A program made the position numbers and the translations under genes. A stretch of DNA of 64,000 nucleotides from Hymenobacter fodinae. Lineage in GTDB: Bacteria > Bacteroidota > Bacteroidia > Cytophagales > Hymenobacteraceae. Below are positions 1 to 8,438 of the stretch, in pieces. The number at the start of each line of letters is the position of its first letter. The stretch's first letter is position 1. Under the pieces are notes generated by a model. That model ran no database searches. It was not told where the DNA came from and worked only from the letters and a program-made list of their open reading frames with translations. Where the stretch lies: positions 434,001 through 498,000 of the forward strand of contig NZ_SRLA01000004.1 of the NCBI RefSeq assembly GCF_004745825.1, in the 5' to 3' direction.

Positions 1-595
1 AAGGCAATTCGCCTATTTCGGCCGAAGGATGCGCACCAATGGGGTTGAAGTAGCGAAGCAAGATTGTTCGCAGAGACTGTCCAGGCACGGCAGCAAGGTC
101 ACGCAGAATGTCTTCGCACATCTGCTTGGTTGCGCCGTAAGGAGAATTGGCTTTCTTAGTGGGCGTCTGTTCCGTTACAGGCAACTGATCTGGGATGCCA
201 TACACCGTGCAAGAAGAGGAGAATACAAGTGCATTCACGCCAAATTCCCGCATCACTGAAAGTAGTGCCAGTAGTGAGCCCACGTTGTTACGATAGTACT
301 CTAGTGGTTTCGCTACTGACTCACCTACTGCCTTAAATGCAGCAAAGTGAATTACCCCCCGCAGGTTACCCTCTTGGGCAAATACTGCGCGTAGAGCTTC
401 TTCATCATTGCAATCAACGTTATGTACTGGTACGCGCACACCTAAGATGTGCTCTAGACCATTAAGTACCTGCTCCCGCGAGTTGCTGAAATTATCCACA
501 ATTACTGGCAGAAAGCCAGCATTGTATAGCTCTACTACTGCGTGCGAGCCAATATAGCCCGCGCCGCCTGTTACTAGTATTTTGGTGCGCTCCAT
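1..595 (-). CDS. galE: UDP-glucose 4-epimerase GalE (C-terminus beyond window)
   Basis: N-terminal 198 residues of a short-chain dehydrogenase-type epimerase that interconverts UDP-glucose and UDP-galactose with bound NAD. Reading the - strand from ATG at 595 gives a Rossmann start (ILVTGGAGYIGSH), the SSSCTVYG segment, the catalytic SPYGATK (YxxxK) and the GalE-specific RYFNPIGAHPSAEIGE. It is the third gene of a - strand sugar-nucleotide cluster, 89 nt after the dehydrogenase; that gap contains a perfect 15-bp inverted repeat. The protein runs off the left edge. The identification is firm; the exact sugar specificity is inferred from the family. Confidence 0.93.
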   Translation of the reverse strand, partial: MERTKILVTGGAGYIGSHAVVELYNAGFLPVIVDNFSNSREQVLNGLEHILGVRVPVHNVDCNDEEALRAVFAQEGNLRGVIHFAAFKAVGESVAKPLEYYRNNVGSLLALLSVMREFGVNALVFSSSCTVYGIPDQLPVTEQTPTKKANSPYGATKQMCEDILRDLAAVPGQSLRTILLRYFNPIGAHPSAEIGELP

Positions 596-626
596 TTTAA
601 GTCAGTAATACAGCCAGTGATAAAAC

Positions 627-676
627 TAATGAGTTGATGAAGAATAGGCTAACTACCTTATTTCATCAACTCATTA
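627..676. repeat. 15-bp perfect inverted repeat between tviB-like gene and galE
   Basis: Arms TAATGAGTTGATGAA (627-641) and its exact complement (662-676) are separated by 20 nt. It lies in the 89-nt gap between two co-directional genes, so it could be an attenuator, an mRNA-processing hairpin or an operator. No T-tract makes it a clear terminator. Confidence 0.6.
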
Positions 677-684
677 ACTATTGG

Positions 685-1983
685 TTAGAGGCTCCAGTAG
701 GCCAGTTCTTCAATCTTATTACGGAACAGGCCCTTAATGTCTACTACCACAGCGGGCTGGTTGGTAATAGACTTGAAATAGGCCTCATCCAATTCTAGGT
801 AGGGCTGGTGGCTAACGGCTACAATAACCGCATCATAATCGTTGCGGATTTGGTCTTGTGGGGTCAGACGGAAGCCGTACTCGTGGTTCAGCTCATCAGA
901 ATCGGCGTGGGGGTCGATGATGTCGACGTTCACGGAGAAATTCTTCAGCTCCTGAATAACATCAGCCACTTTCGAGTTACGGATGTCCTCCACATTCTCC
1001 TTGAACGTAGCGCCCATTACCAGCACACGGCCTTTAGCCACGTCTTTGCCTTGCTTGATCATGGTTTGCACCGTCTTGCGGGCAATATAGGCTCCCATGT
1101 TATCATTAGTGGTCCGGCCCGAAAGAATGACCTTAGCATCGTAGCCTAGTTCCTTAGCCTTGTAAGTGAGGTAGTAGGGGTCAACGCCAATACAGTGGCC
1201 ACCCACCAGACCGGGCGAGAACTTAAGGAAGTTCCACTTGGTGCCAGCGGCTTCCAGCACTTCATAGGTGTTGATGCTCATGCGGTCGAAGATCATCGAC
1301 AGCTCGTTCATCAGGGCAATGTTAACGTCGCGCTGCGTGTTCTCAATAATTTTAGCAGCTTCGGCTACTTTGATGCTGCTGGCGCGGTGTACCCCAGCCT
1401 TTACTACTAGCTCGTAGGTCTTGGCAATTTCTTCCAACGACTCCGCATCGCAACCAGCTACCACTTTCACAATGCTCGATAGGGTGTGCTCTTTGTCGCC
1501 GGGGTTGATGCGCTCAGGAGAATAACCCACTTTAAAGTCGCCGTTGGCAAAGCTTAGACCTGAGTGCTTTTCCATTACTGGAATACAATCTTCTTCCGTG
1601 CAGCCAGGGTACACAGTGCTTTCGAACACCACGTAATCACCTTTCTTTAAGACCTTGCCCACGGAAGACGAAGCGCCCAGCAGGGGCTTCAGATCGGGCA
1701 TAGCATGCTCATCAATAGGAGTTGGCACGGCAACCACGTAGAAGGTTGCTTCGCGCAATACATCAAGTGAGTCGGTAAACTCAATGTCGCAGCCTTCAAA
1801 AGCCTGTGATTCCAGTTCGCCGCTCGGATCAATGTTATTGCGCATCATCTCCACCCGCTTAGCATTTATATCAAAGCCGATTACTTTGACTTTACGGGCA
1901 AATTCTAGGGCAATAGGCAAGCCTACATAGCCGAGGCCAATAACGGCCAGCTTGGTTTGTTTCTGAAGGAGTTGCTCGTACAC
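685..1983 (-). CDS. Nucleotide-sugar dehydrogenase (TviB/WbpO-type UDP-N-acetylhexosamine dehydrogenase)
   Basis: A 432-residue NAD-dependent UDP-sugar 6-dehydrogenase that would oxidise C6 of a UDP-HexNAc to the uronic acid for surface polysaccharide. Visible: the N-terminal Rossmann motif GLGYVGLP (residues 16-23), central dimerisation helices (KVAEAAKIIENTQRDVN), the catalytic cysteine in GGHCIGVDPYY (Cys264), and a C-terminal UDP-binding domain beginning near VLVMGATFKENVEDIRNSK. The TviB/WbpO group is suggested by GLVGGHCIGVDPYYLTYKA. It is flanked by an acetyltransferase and galE on the same strand, which fits a polysaccharide precursor operon. Substrate GlcNAc versus GalNAc cannot be decided from sequence alone. 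Confidence 0.9.
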   Translation of the reverse strand: MYEQLLQKQTKLAVIGLGYVGLPIALEFARKVKVIGFDINAKRVEMMRNNIDPSGELESQAFEGCDIEFTDSLDVLREATFYVVAVPTPIDEHAMPDLKPLLGASSSVGKVLKKGDYVVFESTVYPGCTEEDCIPVMEKHSGLSFANGDFKVGYSPERINPGDKEHTLSSIVKVVAGCDAESLEEIAKTYELVVKAGVHRASSIKVAEAAKIIENTQRDVNIALMNELSMIFDRMSINTYEVLEAAGTKWNFLKFSPGLVGGHCIGVDPYYLTYKAKELGYDAKVILSGRTTNDNMGAYIARKTVQTMIKQGKDVAKGRVLVMGATFKENVEDIRNSKVADVIQELKNFSVNVDIIDPHADSDELNHEYGFRLTPQDQIRNDYDAVIVAVSHQPYLELDEAYFKSITNQPAVVVDIKGLFRNKIEELAYWSL

Positions 1984-2033
1984 GGGTCGGGACTTAGAAA
2001 CTTGGATTAGGTAAGATGGTATAAGCGGGCAGC

Positions 2034-2627
2034 TTATAATTCAGGGGAAACAGGAAAGACCTGGTTGTTAGTTAGGCGATAGTGCTGACCACTTTCGGGA
2101 CAAGTGGCTAGGCCAGTAGCAGTGAAGTGCAGGCGGTGCCCGTGCGTGCTCATCCAACCACGGGGGCGTGCAGGATTACCCACTACTAGGCAGTATGGAG
2201 CTACATCTTTGGTTACCACAGAGCCGGCACCCACAAAGGAGTACTCTCCCAGGTGGACGCCGCACACGATGGTACTATTTGCCCCAATACTTGTGCCACG
2301 TTCTACCATAGTAGAGCGGTACTCGTGGCGACGGGGTACGGCCGAGCGCGGATTTAGCACATTTGTAAAGACCACAGAAGGACCAATGAAGACATCATCG
2401 GCGCACTCTACGCCAGTGTAGAGACTAACGTTGTTCTGCACCTTCACATTTCTGCCTAATCGTACGCCATCAGCCACAAATACATTCTGACCTAGGGAAC
2501 AATTGGGGCCCAGTTCGGCTCCAGCACTTACGTGCGAAAAATGCCAAATTCGACAACCATCACCAATGCGGCACCCTTCATCCAGGATGGCAGTAGAGTG
2601 CGCATAGTAAGCCAGAGGCTCAGGCAT
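2034..2627 (-). CDS. Left-handed beta-helix N-acetyltransferase (WbpD/WxcM-N type)
   Basis: A 197-residue hexapeptide-repeat acyltransferase, probably acetylating an amino-sugar nucleotide in surface glycan synthesis. Repeated [LIV]-G-x4 turns are seen throughout (for example IGDGCRIWHFSHV, LGQNVFVADGVRLG, IGANSTIVCGVHLG, VGAGSVVTKDV), ending in the conserved VVGNPARPRGW. The length is close to that of WbpD-like enzymes (about 190-200 residues). It is the first gene of the - strand cluster with the dehydrogenase and galE; a TACCTTTG promoter element lies 32 nt upstream of its ATG. The exact substrate is unknown. Confidence 0.85.
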   Translation of the reverse strand: MPEPLAYYAHSTAILDEGCRIGDGCRIWHFSHVSAGAELGPNCSLGQNVFVADGVRLGRNVKVQNNVSLYTGVECADDVFIGPSVVFTNVLNPRSAVPRRHEYRSTMVERGTSIGANSTIVCGVHLGEYSFVGAGSVVTKDVAPYCLVVGNPARPRGWMSTHGHRLHFTATGLATCPESGQHYRLTNNQVFPVSPEL

Positions 2628-2659
2628 ACCGAGGTGATTGGAGAGAAGAATTCAGCCGG

Positions 2660-2667
2660 CAAAGGTA
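2660..2667 (-). promoter_or_regulatory. Bacteroidota -7 promoter element for the sugar operon
   Basis: TACCTTTG on the - strand matches TAnnTTTG and lies 32 nt upstream of the acetyltransferase ATG (2627). It would start transcription of acetyltransferase, dehydrogenase and galE. Confidence 0.6.
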
Positions 2668-2825
2668 GGAGTTTTGCCAGTTCGGAAAGATAGAAGTTTG
2701 AACGGATGCGAGTTAAGGTTCTGCTATCATTCTACCTATGTGCTTTCTTGGCTAAATAAGCCCAATTCTAGGTAGTATCAATACTTCTAACTTACGCTAG
2801 CAGGCCCAGCCCAACTTCTTTTTCC

Positions 2826-3686
2826 TCAAGCTCCTAGCCAAGTAGCACGTGTCATCCGGTCCTTGCCAAACAGATCAGCCATTAGGGCGCAGTGCTGATA
2901 ATTTAGCTCTTGCAGCATTGCAATGGTGGCGTGCGCATACTGCTCATTTATTTCAAAATACAGACTACCGCCCGGGCGCAGCAGGCGCTGGCCTAGCGTG
3001 GCAATGCGGCGATAAAAGAGCAGCGGATCGTGGTTGGGCACAAATAGCGCCGTGGCGGGTTCGTAGGCCAGTACATTGGGCCGCATATGAGCACGCTCTT
3101 CTTCCAGCACATAAGGCGGATTACTCACTAGCACATCAAGTGCCGTACTTATTTGAGGCTCAGCTGTCAGAATATCTACTTCCTGAAAATTGATAGGGAC
3201 TGCGTAACGAACGGCGTTGCGATGCGCCACTGCCAACGCTTCAGAAGACACGTCTACGGCCGTGAGGGTGCTGCCGGGCAACGCTACGCCTAGTGCCACC
3301 GGAATGCAACCCGAGCCAGTACCTACATCCAAGATATGTAGGCCACCACGGTTTTGCTGCTCCCGGATGATTAAAGCCACCAGCTCTTCTGTTTCAGGGC
3401 GCGGAATGAGTGTGGCCGGAGATACCGCTAGCTCTAAGCCCGCAAAGTGTGCCGTACCCAACACGTATTGCAGGGGCTCGTGCGTCAGAAGCCTCTCCTG
3501 GATGGCGGCCAATTGTTGCGCTACCGTCTCCACAACCGGCTCATTGGCTTGCATACGGCGCTGCAGGGGGGATAGGCATAGCACGTGCTCTAACACCAGC
3601 CCGGCTATAGCGTCGGCTTCGGGGGCGGGATAAATAGCCTGTATGGCCTCTGAGAGAGAAGTGGTGAGCTGACGAACCGTTGGCAT
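2826..3686 (-). CDS. prmC: Peptide chain release factor N5-glutamine methyltransferase PrmC
   Basis: A 286-residue SAM-dependent methyltransferase that methylates the GGQ glutamine of release factors RF1/RF2. It has an N-terminal helical domain with PLQYVLGTAHFAGLE (71-85), SAM motif DVGTGSG (120-126) and the substrate-binding NPPY (189-192). The open frame extends 20 codons further upstream, but ATG 3686 is preferred: a TACCTTTG -7 element ends only 4 nt before it, so transcription would begin at or just before this ATG. The mRNA would be essentially leaderless. Divergent from ribD. Confidence 0.93.
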   Translation of the reverse strand: MPTVRQLTTSLSEAIQAIYPAPEADAIAGLVLEHVLCLSPLQRRMQANEPVVETVAQQLAAIQERLLTHEPLQYVLGTAHFAGLELAVSPATLIPRPETEELVALIIREQQNRGGLHILDVGTGSGCIPVALGVALPGSTLTAVDVSSEALAVAHRNAVRYAVPINFQEVDILTAEPQISTALDVLVSNPPYVLEEERAHMRPNVLAYEPATALFVPNHDPLLFYRRIATLGQRLLRPGGSLYFEINEQYAHATIAMLQELNYQHCALMADLFGKDRMTRATWLGA

Positions 3687-3690
3687 GCCG

Positions 3691-3698
3691 CAAAGGTA
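3691..3698 (-). promoter_or_regulatory. -7 element directly abutting prmC
   Basis: TACCTTTG on the - strand, 4 nt from the prmC ATG. It decides the start codon and implies a leaderless transcript. Confidence 0.6.
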
Positions 3699-3749
3699 GT
3701 TGCTAGGGGCTGCCGCTGTTCGTAGCAGGGAGAGGCTCTCTGGCACGCC

Positions 3750-3757
3750 TACTTTTG
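3750..3757 (+). promoter_or_regulatory. -7 element for ribD
   Basis: TACTTTTG matches TAnnTTTG and lies 30 nt upstream of ribD ATG 3788. It overlaps the apparent TTG at 3755, which is therefore not a start. It forms a divergent promoter pair with prmC. Confidence 0.6.
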
Positions 3758-3787
3758 TACCTTCACCCTCCCACCAATTCCGCTTCT

Positions 3788-4855
3788 ATGTCTGCCACCG
3801 ACTTCGACCACCTCATGATGCGCCGGGCCCTCGACTTGGCTCGTTTGGGCATGGGCTATGCCCGTCCTAACCCGATAGTAGGCTGCGTCATCACTCACGA
3901 AGGACAAATAATTGGCGAGGGCTGGCACCGGCAATATGGCGGACCTCATGCAGAGGTAAATGCTATAGCTGCCGTTACCGATTCTGCTTTGCTGCCTAAA
4001 AGCAGGGTGTATGTCACCTTGGAACCCTGCTCTCACCATGGGAAAACTCCGCCTTGTGCCGATTTGCTCATTGAGAAAGGGGTAGCAGAGGTGGTGGTAT
4101 GTAATCTTGACCCGAACCCGCTGGTCGCTGGCCGCGGTATTGCGAAGCTGCAGGCCGCAGGCATCAAGGTAGAAACTGGATTACTAGAGCAGGAAGGGCG
4201 CTGGCTCAACCGGCGGTTCTTTACTTTTCAGGAAAAGCAACGGCCTTATGTGGTGCTGAAGTGGGCTGAAACGGCCGACGGGTATTTGGCTGGTCCTTAT
4301 TTCCAGCCCGTGGCTATTAGCGGCAAGCTGGCCAATATAGTGGTACACCAGTGGCGAACCGAAGAACAGGCAATTCTGGTGGGTACCCGCACCGCCCTGC
4401 ACGATAACCCCCGCCTAAATGTGCGAGAATGGCCCGGCCCAGATCCTACCCGCCTCGTCATCGACAAAAACCTGTGCCTGCCTCCTACCCATAACTTGCT
4501 CGACGGTAGCCAACCCACCATTGTTTTCACCTACCGAGAGCGGGACTCAACCAACAACCTAGCCTACGAGCCATTGTCGGAAGCCAACGACTTATTCCCG
4601 CAAATTCTGCACAAGCTGTATGAACGCAATGTGCAGTCGGTACTGGTGGAAGGTGGCCCTACAGTGCTAAATTCCTTACTCAAAGATGGCCTCTGGGACG
4701 AAGCCCGGATTATCCGTAGCCATAAACTACTGGGCGGTGGCGTAGCCGCCCCTCACCTGGGCCTCACTGGCCTACGGGAGCATTTTACCTTAGGCGAGGA
4801 CGAGGTGTTTGTGTATCAGCGGCAGGCGCAAGGCCAGGTAGTACCAGCGCGGTAA
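3788..4855 (+). CDS. ribD: Bifunctional riboflavin deaminase/reductase RibD
   Basis: A 355-residue enzyme for two riboflavin-pathway steps: deamination of diaminohydroxyphosphoribosylaminopyrimidine, then reduction of the ribosyl side chain. The N-terminal cytidine-deaminase-like domain carries the zinc ligands and catalytic Glu in PHAEV (His54, Glu56) and PCSHHGKTPPC (Cys81, Cys90). The C-terminal reductase domain begins near PYVVLKWAETADGY and contains VEGGPTVLNSLL. ATG 3788 is chosen over upstream TTG 3755 because the latter lies in the promoter element. The size is usual for RibD (about 350-370). Confidence 0.95.
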   Translation: MSATDFDHLMMRRALDLARLGMGYARPNPIVGCVITHEGQIIGEGWHRQYGGPHAEVNAIAAVTDSALLPKSRVYVTLEPCSHHGKTPPCADLLIEKGVAEVVVCNLDPNPLVAGRGIAKLQAAGIKVETGLLEQEGRWLNRRFFTFQEKQRPYVVLKWAETADGYLAGPYFQPVAISGKLANIVVHQWRTEEQAILVGTRTALHDNPRLNVREWPGPDPTRLVIDKNLCLPPTHNLLDGSQPTIVFTYRERDSTNNLAYEPLSEANDLFPQILHKLYERNVQSVLVEGGPTVLNSLLKDGLWDEARIIRSHKLLGGGVAAPHLGLTGLREHFTLGEDEVFVYQRQAQGQVVPAR

Positions 4856-4863
4856 TAACTTTG
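4856..4863 (+). promoter_or_regulatory. -7 element upstream of fRMsr
   Basis: TAACTTTG begins at the stop region of ribD and lies 50 nt before the fRMsr ATG, so the gene can be transcribed independently of ribD. Confidence 0.5.
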
Positions 4864-4913
4864 CGGGGCTGGCCTGGTTAGCTAGCACTTTCATTCTGTA
4901 TTACTGCTTACCC

Positions 4914-5396
4914 ATGGCCGAAGAACTGCACCTCGATACCACGCTCACTAAAGCTGAGCAATACCGCCAACTCTTTCCCCAAATTGAAGCCCTCACCACG
5001 GGCGAGCCTGATTTGGTAGCTAACCTAGCCAACACAGCGGCGGCGCTACGCCAAGCTTTCGGCTTCTTCTGGGTAGGGTTTTATTTGGTCAAAGACGAGG
5101 AGCTGGTGCTTGGTCCCTTCCAGGGCCCCATTGCCTGCACTCGTATCCGGCGCGGGAAAGGGGTGTGCGGCACCAGCTGGAGCCGTGCCGAAACGGTGCT
5201 CGTACCCGACGTAGAACAGTTCCCCGGCCACATTGCCTGCAGCTCCGACTCGAAGTCGGAAATAGTAGTTCCGGTGCTGAAAAACGGGCAAGTAGTGGCC
5301 GTGCTAGATGTGGACAGCGACCAGCTTAATGACTTTGACCAAGCCGACCAAGTGGCGCTGGAGGAACTGATGGCGCTGGCAGCGCGGTGGTTCTAG
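4914..5396 (+). CDS. Free methionine-(R)-sulfoxide reductase (GAF domain)
   Basis: A 160-residue single GAF-domain protein that reduces free Met-R-sulfoxide with thioredoxin. The three cysteines of the family are present with the expected spacing: Cys75 (GPIACTRI), Cys85 (GKGVCGTS) and Cys109 (GHIACSSDSKSEIVVP), followed by VAVLDVDSD. Spacing 10 and 24 matches the YebR/fRMsr group, whereas signalling GAF domains lack these cysteines. Cytosolic oxidative-damage repair. It has its own promoter element after ribD. Confidence 0.92.
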   Translation: MAEELHLDTTLTKAEQYRQLFPQIEALTTGEPDLVANLANTAAALRQAFGFFWVGFYLVKDEELVLGPFQGPIACTRIRRGKGVCGTSWSRAETVLVPDVEQFPGHIACSSDSKSEIVVPVLKNGQVVAVLDVDSDQLNDFDQADQVALEELMALAARWF

Positions 5397-5501
5397 GGCG
5401 CGGTAGGCGCTGGCAGTAGAAAGGCGTTTTGTGGAGGTGGTTCTCAACTGCCAACCGCGTAACTTACTCCGGATAAGTCCTACCCACACCCTACCCCACC
5501 C

Positions 5502-6029
5502 ATGCGTAAAGTTGTTTTGTACATAGCCACCAGTCTGGATGGCTATATTGCCTCCCCGGATGGCTCCGTGGAATGGCTGCCCACCCCACCCCCGAATGAG
5601 GACTACGGCTACGGAAACTTCCTAGCCACCGCCGACGCCACCTTGCAAGGCCGCGCTACTTACGAGCAGGTCCTTACTCTCGGCGACTGGCCATACCCCA
5701 CGCTAACTAACTACGTCTTTACCCGGCGCCCACCCAGCGAGCCTGCGCATCCCTCGGTTCATTTCGTGACCGAAGACCCGGTGAGCTTTGTCAACCAGCT
5801 TAAGCAGCAGCAAGGCAACACCATCTGGCTAATTGGCGGCAGCATGCTGGCGGCCCCATTGCTAGCGGCCGGCGTGGTAGATGAACTCATGCTGTTTATT
5901 GTGCCACAGCTGTTGGGCGCAGGCATTCCGTTGTGGCGGGCGCAGCCCCAGCCACGCCCCTTGGTGCTCCTCAACCAGCAAGCCTGGGCCGATGGCATGA
6001 CGCTACTTCATTACCAGCTACCCACCTAG
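5502..6029 (+). CDS. Dihydrofolate reductase / RibD C-terminal-domain family reductase
   Basis: A 175-residue NADPH-dependent reductase-like protein. It starts with VVLYIATSLDGYIASPDGSVEWL, typical of the RibD-C/YwjB-like group, then GRATYEQVL and the nucleotide-binding IWLIGGSMLAAPLL, and LFIVPQLLGAGIPLW near the end. The family is stand-alone and its physiological substrate is usually unknown. It is followed 56 nt later by a strong bidirectional terminator. Fold assignment is confident; function is not. Confidence 0.85.
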   Translation: MRKVVLYIATSLDGYIASPDGSVEWLPTPPPNEDYGYGNFLATADATLQGRATYEQVLTLGDWPYPTLTNYVFTRRPPSEPAHPSVHFVTEDPVSFVNQLKQQQGNTIWLIGGSMLAAPLLAAGVVDELMLFIVPQLLGAGIPLWRAQPQPRPLVLLNQQAWADGMTLLHYQLPT

Positions 6030-6085
6030 GAGAGGCCGCTTTTGACCGTAGAACAGGCTTAGTCCGGTATCGCTCATGCAAAAAA

Positions 6086-6115
6086 GCCGCGGCCTCCTTA
6101 CTCGGAGGCCGCGGC
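6086..6115. terminator. Bidirectional intrinsic terminator
   Basis: A 12-bp perfect GC-rich stem (GCCGCGGCCTCC, 6086-6097, with its complement at 6104-6115) has a 6-nt loop, with T-rich sequence after it on + and A-rich sequence before it. It sits between convergent genes (DHFR-like on +, psd on -) and can serve both. Confidence 0.85.
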
Positions 6116-6144
6116 TTTTTCAATGCCTTTGTAGTCTAACTAAC

Positions 6145-6825
6145 TTAGAACAGGCTGGGGGCGTCGGTTTTCAGTTGGGCAATAATGGTCTGCCCGCCTT
6201 TTACTTTCTCGCCAATCTGCACTTTCACTTCTGTATCGACTGGCACGAAAATGTCTACGCGGGAGCCAAACTTGATAAAGCCAAACTCTTCGCCTTGACT
6301 TACTTCGTCGCCTTCGTTTACATACCACACAATGCGGCGGGCCATGGCACCGGCAATCTGCCGGAATAGCACAAATGGACCAGCCTCCGACTCTACCACC
6401 ACCGTAGTTCGCTCGTTTTTAGTGCTGCTCTTGGGGTGCCAGGCTACCAGGTAGTTGCCGGGGTGGTATTTGAAGTAGCGTACAATGCCCGAGATGGGGT
6501 TGCGGGTGATGTGCACGTTAATCGGCGACATGAAGATGCTGATCTGCTTGCGTACGTCATCGAAATATTCGGGCTCATGCACGTCCTCAATTACTACCAC
6601 TTTGCCATCGGCGGGGGCAATAACCAAGTCTTCGTGAGTGAAGAGACGGCGGGCAGGGCTCCGAAAAAACTGGAGCAGCGCCAGAAAGACGATGACCGAA
6701 ATACCCGCGAAAATCTTGTTAAAATCATCGTAGCGGGCATTATAGCGGAAGAGCAATAGGTTGGCAGCCACTAGGGCCAGCAACGTAAAGAAAAGAATAC
6801 GTCGTCCTTCTTTGTGAATCTTCAT
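6145..6825 (-). CDS. psd: Phosphatidylserine decarboxylase (short, archaeal-type family)
   Basis: A 226-residue pyruvoyl enzyme producing phosphatidylethanolamine. An N-terminal hydrophobic hairpin (residues about 10-50) anchors it in the membrane. Conserved elements are VIAPADGKVV, INVHITRNPISG and the self-cleavage site FIKFGSRVDIFVP, where the Gly-Ser bond would break to make the pyruvoyl group. The length fits the compact PSD family. A -7 element lies 115 nt upstream, merged with the terminator hairpin of the preceding glutamate dehydrogenase gene. Confidence 0.9.
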   Translation of the reverse strand: MKIHKEGRRILFFTLLALVAANLLLFRYNARYDDFNKIFAGISVIVFLALLQFFRSPARRLFTHEDLVIAPADGKVVVIEDVHEPEYFDDVRKQISIFMSPINVHITRNPISGIVRYFKYHPGNYLVAWHPKSSTKNERTTVVVESEAGPFVLFRQIAGAMARRIVWYVNEGDEVSQGEEFGFIKFGSRVDIFVPVDTEVKVQIGEKVKGGQTIIAQLKTDAPSLF

Positions 6826-6829
6826 AAAT

Positions 6830-6866
6830 CACTGATTTGCGCTGATTACGTGAATTACGATGATTC
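6830..6866. repeat. Short repetitive GATT/ATTACG leader sequence
   Basis: In the psd leader, repeated GATT, TGATTACG and GAATTACGATGATT units occur. It resembles low-complexity dispersed repeats common between Bacteroidota genes. Its role is unknown. Confidence 0.3.
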
Positions 6867-6943
6867 AGACGCTTTTTCCAGAAACAGAGCTCAGCAGGCA
6901 GATGATTCCCCCGCGACGGGAAACCCTTGCCAACCTGCACAAA

Positions 6944-6972
6944 GATAGCCCGAGCCACCGGCCCGGGCTATC
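6944..6972 (-). terminator. Terminator hairpin of glutamate dehydrogenase fused to the psd promoter
   Basis: Arms GATAGCCCG and CGGGCTATC (9 bp) have an 11-nt loop, followed on the - strand by TTTGTG. The last four bases of the stem (TATC) are also the first half of the -7 element TATCTTTG (6947-6940) for psd. Confidence 0.6.
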
Positions 6973-7059
6973 CGGAAACAAATATAGCTAGTTCGGGCTC
7001 ACAGCCCAGTTGACAGCCAAAAACCTGCTTTGCGGCAGGCACTGGTGCCTAGTAGTGGC

Positions 7060-8349
7060 CTAGAAGCCGCCGCGGAACTTATACGTCTGGGCTACTTTAT
7101 CGATGGCCACTACGTAAGCGGCAATACGCATCGGGATGTTATACTTCTGGCTGGTGGCGTACACTTTCTCGAAGGCGTCATTCATGATCCGGTCGGCGCG
7201 CTCAGTTACCATTTCCTCGGTCCACTTGAAGCCCTGACGGTTCTGCACCCACTCGAAATACGAAACCGTTACCCCACCCGAGTTGGCCAAGATATCGGGC
7301 ACCACCATAATGCCTTTCTCATTGATGATGGGGTCAGCTGAAGCGGAAGTAGGGCCGTTGGCGCCTTCTACAATCAGCTTAGCTTTAATGTTATGGGCGT
7401 TGTGCTCCGTAATTACGTCTTCTACGGCGGCGGGCACCAGCACGTCTACGTCGGCAGTTAGCAGGTCATCGGCATCATCCATGAGCGTAGCACCGGTGAA
7501 ACCGTCGAGGCGACCTTTGTGCACGTTCTTGTAGGCCACCGCCTCGTCGATGTTGATGCCGTTCTCGTTCCAGTAAGCGCCGCTTACGTCGGAAATGCAC
7601 TTAATTTTCACACCCTGCTCGCTGAGCAGTTTGGCGGCCCAAGAGCCCACGTTGCCGAAACCTTGCACCGCTGCAGATGCCTGCATAGGGTCCATGCCCA
7701 GCTTCTTCATGGCAGCCAGCGCCGATACCATCACGCCGCGGCCAGTAGCCTCAGTGCGGCCCAGGGAGCCTCCCATTACCAGCGGCTTGCCGGTTACAAC
7801 CGCCGGCGAGGTAGCGCCTACAGTCTTGGAGAACTCGTCCATCAGCCAGGCCATTTCGCGCGGGCCAGTGCCCATGTCGGGGGCCGGAATGTCGCGGTCG
7901 GGGCCGAACACATCCTTCATGGCCATAGTGTAGCCGCGGGTGAGCCGCTCAATTTCGCCGGCACTCATGGTGGTTGGGTCGCAGATGATGCCGCCTTTAG
8001 CCCCGCCATAAGGCAGGTCTACCACGGCGCACTTCCACGTCATCCAGGCAGCCAGGGCTTTCACCTCATCCAGGTGCACATTCTTATCGTAGCGGATACC
8101 GCCTTTCGAGGGGCCCAGAATGGTGTTGTGCACCACGCGGTAGCCTTCAAATACGCGCACCTTGCCATTGTCCATGGTCACGGGAATGTGCACGATAACC
8201 TGCTTATCAGGAGCCTTCAGTACGTCGTAAGTTTCGTCGTCAAGACCGAGAATTTCGGTGGCCACGTTGAAACGTGACATCATCGACTCGAGGGGGTTTT
8301 CGGCATCTACGCGAGGAGCCGGTTCTTTGTACACCGTGGTGGCAGCCAT
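7060..8349 (-). CDS. Glu/Leu/Phe/Val dehydrogenase (glutamate dehydrogenase)
   Basis: A 429-residue NAD(P)-dependent amino-acid dehydrogenase linking 2-oxoglutarate/ammonia to glutamate. Visible: the glutamate-site VDLPYGGAKGGIICDP with the active-site lysine, PAPDMGTGPREMAWLMDEFSK, the dinucleotide-binding VQGFGNVGSWAAKLL and the C-terminal SYFEWVQNRQG typical of hexameric GDH. ATG 8349 is preferred over a TTG 48 nt upstream. A TACCTTTG element at 8446-8439 drives it, giving a 5-prime leader of about 85 nt. Confidence 0.93.
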   Translation of the reverse strand: MAATTVYKEPAPRVDAENPLESMMSRFNVATEILGLDDETYDVLKAPDKQVIVHIPVTMDNGKVRVFEGYRVVHNTILGPSKGGIRYDKNVHLDEVKALAAWMTWKCAVVDLPYGGAKGGIICDPTTMSAGEIERLTRGYTMAMKDVFGPDRDIPAPDMGTGPREMAWLMDEFSKTVGATSPAVVTGKPLVMGGSLGRTEATGRGVMVSALAAMKKLGMDPMQASAAVQGFGNVGSWAAKLLSEQGVKIKCISDVSGAYWNENGINIDEAVAYKNVHKGRLDGFTGATLMDDADDLLTADVDVLVPAAVEDVITEHNAHNIKAKLIVEGANGPTSASADPIINEKGIMVVPDILANSGGVTVSYFEWVQNRQGFKWTEEMVTERADRIMNDAFEKVYATSQKYNIPMRIAAYVVAIDKVAQTYKFRGGF

Positions 8350-8438
8350 ACGGGGTTGGGGGTTGGGGTGGGTGAGGAATGAAAAAAGGGCGACCAAGGG
8401 CGGTGGGAGCCACTAGTCGCGCGCAGAAATTTGGTGGT

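Noticed and set aside
7519..8277. A 252-codon open frame on + opposite glutamate dehydrogenase
   Set aside because: Shadow of the GC-rich coding strand; His/Gly/Ala-rich without domain pattern; the - strand gene is certain.
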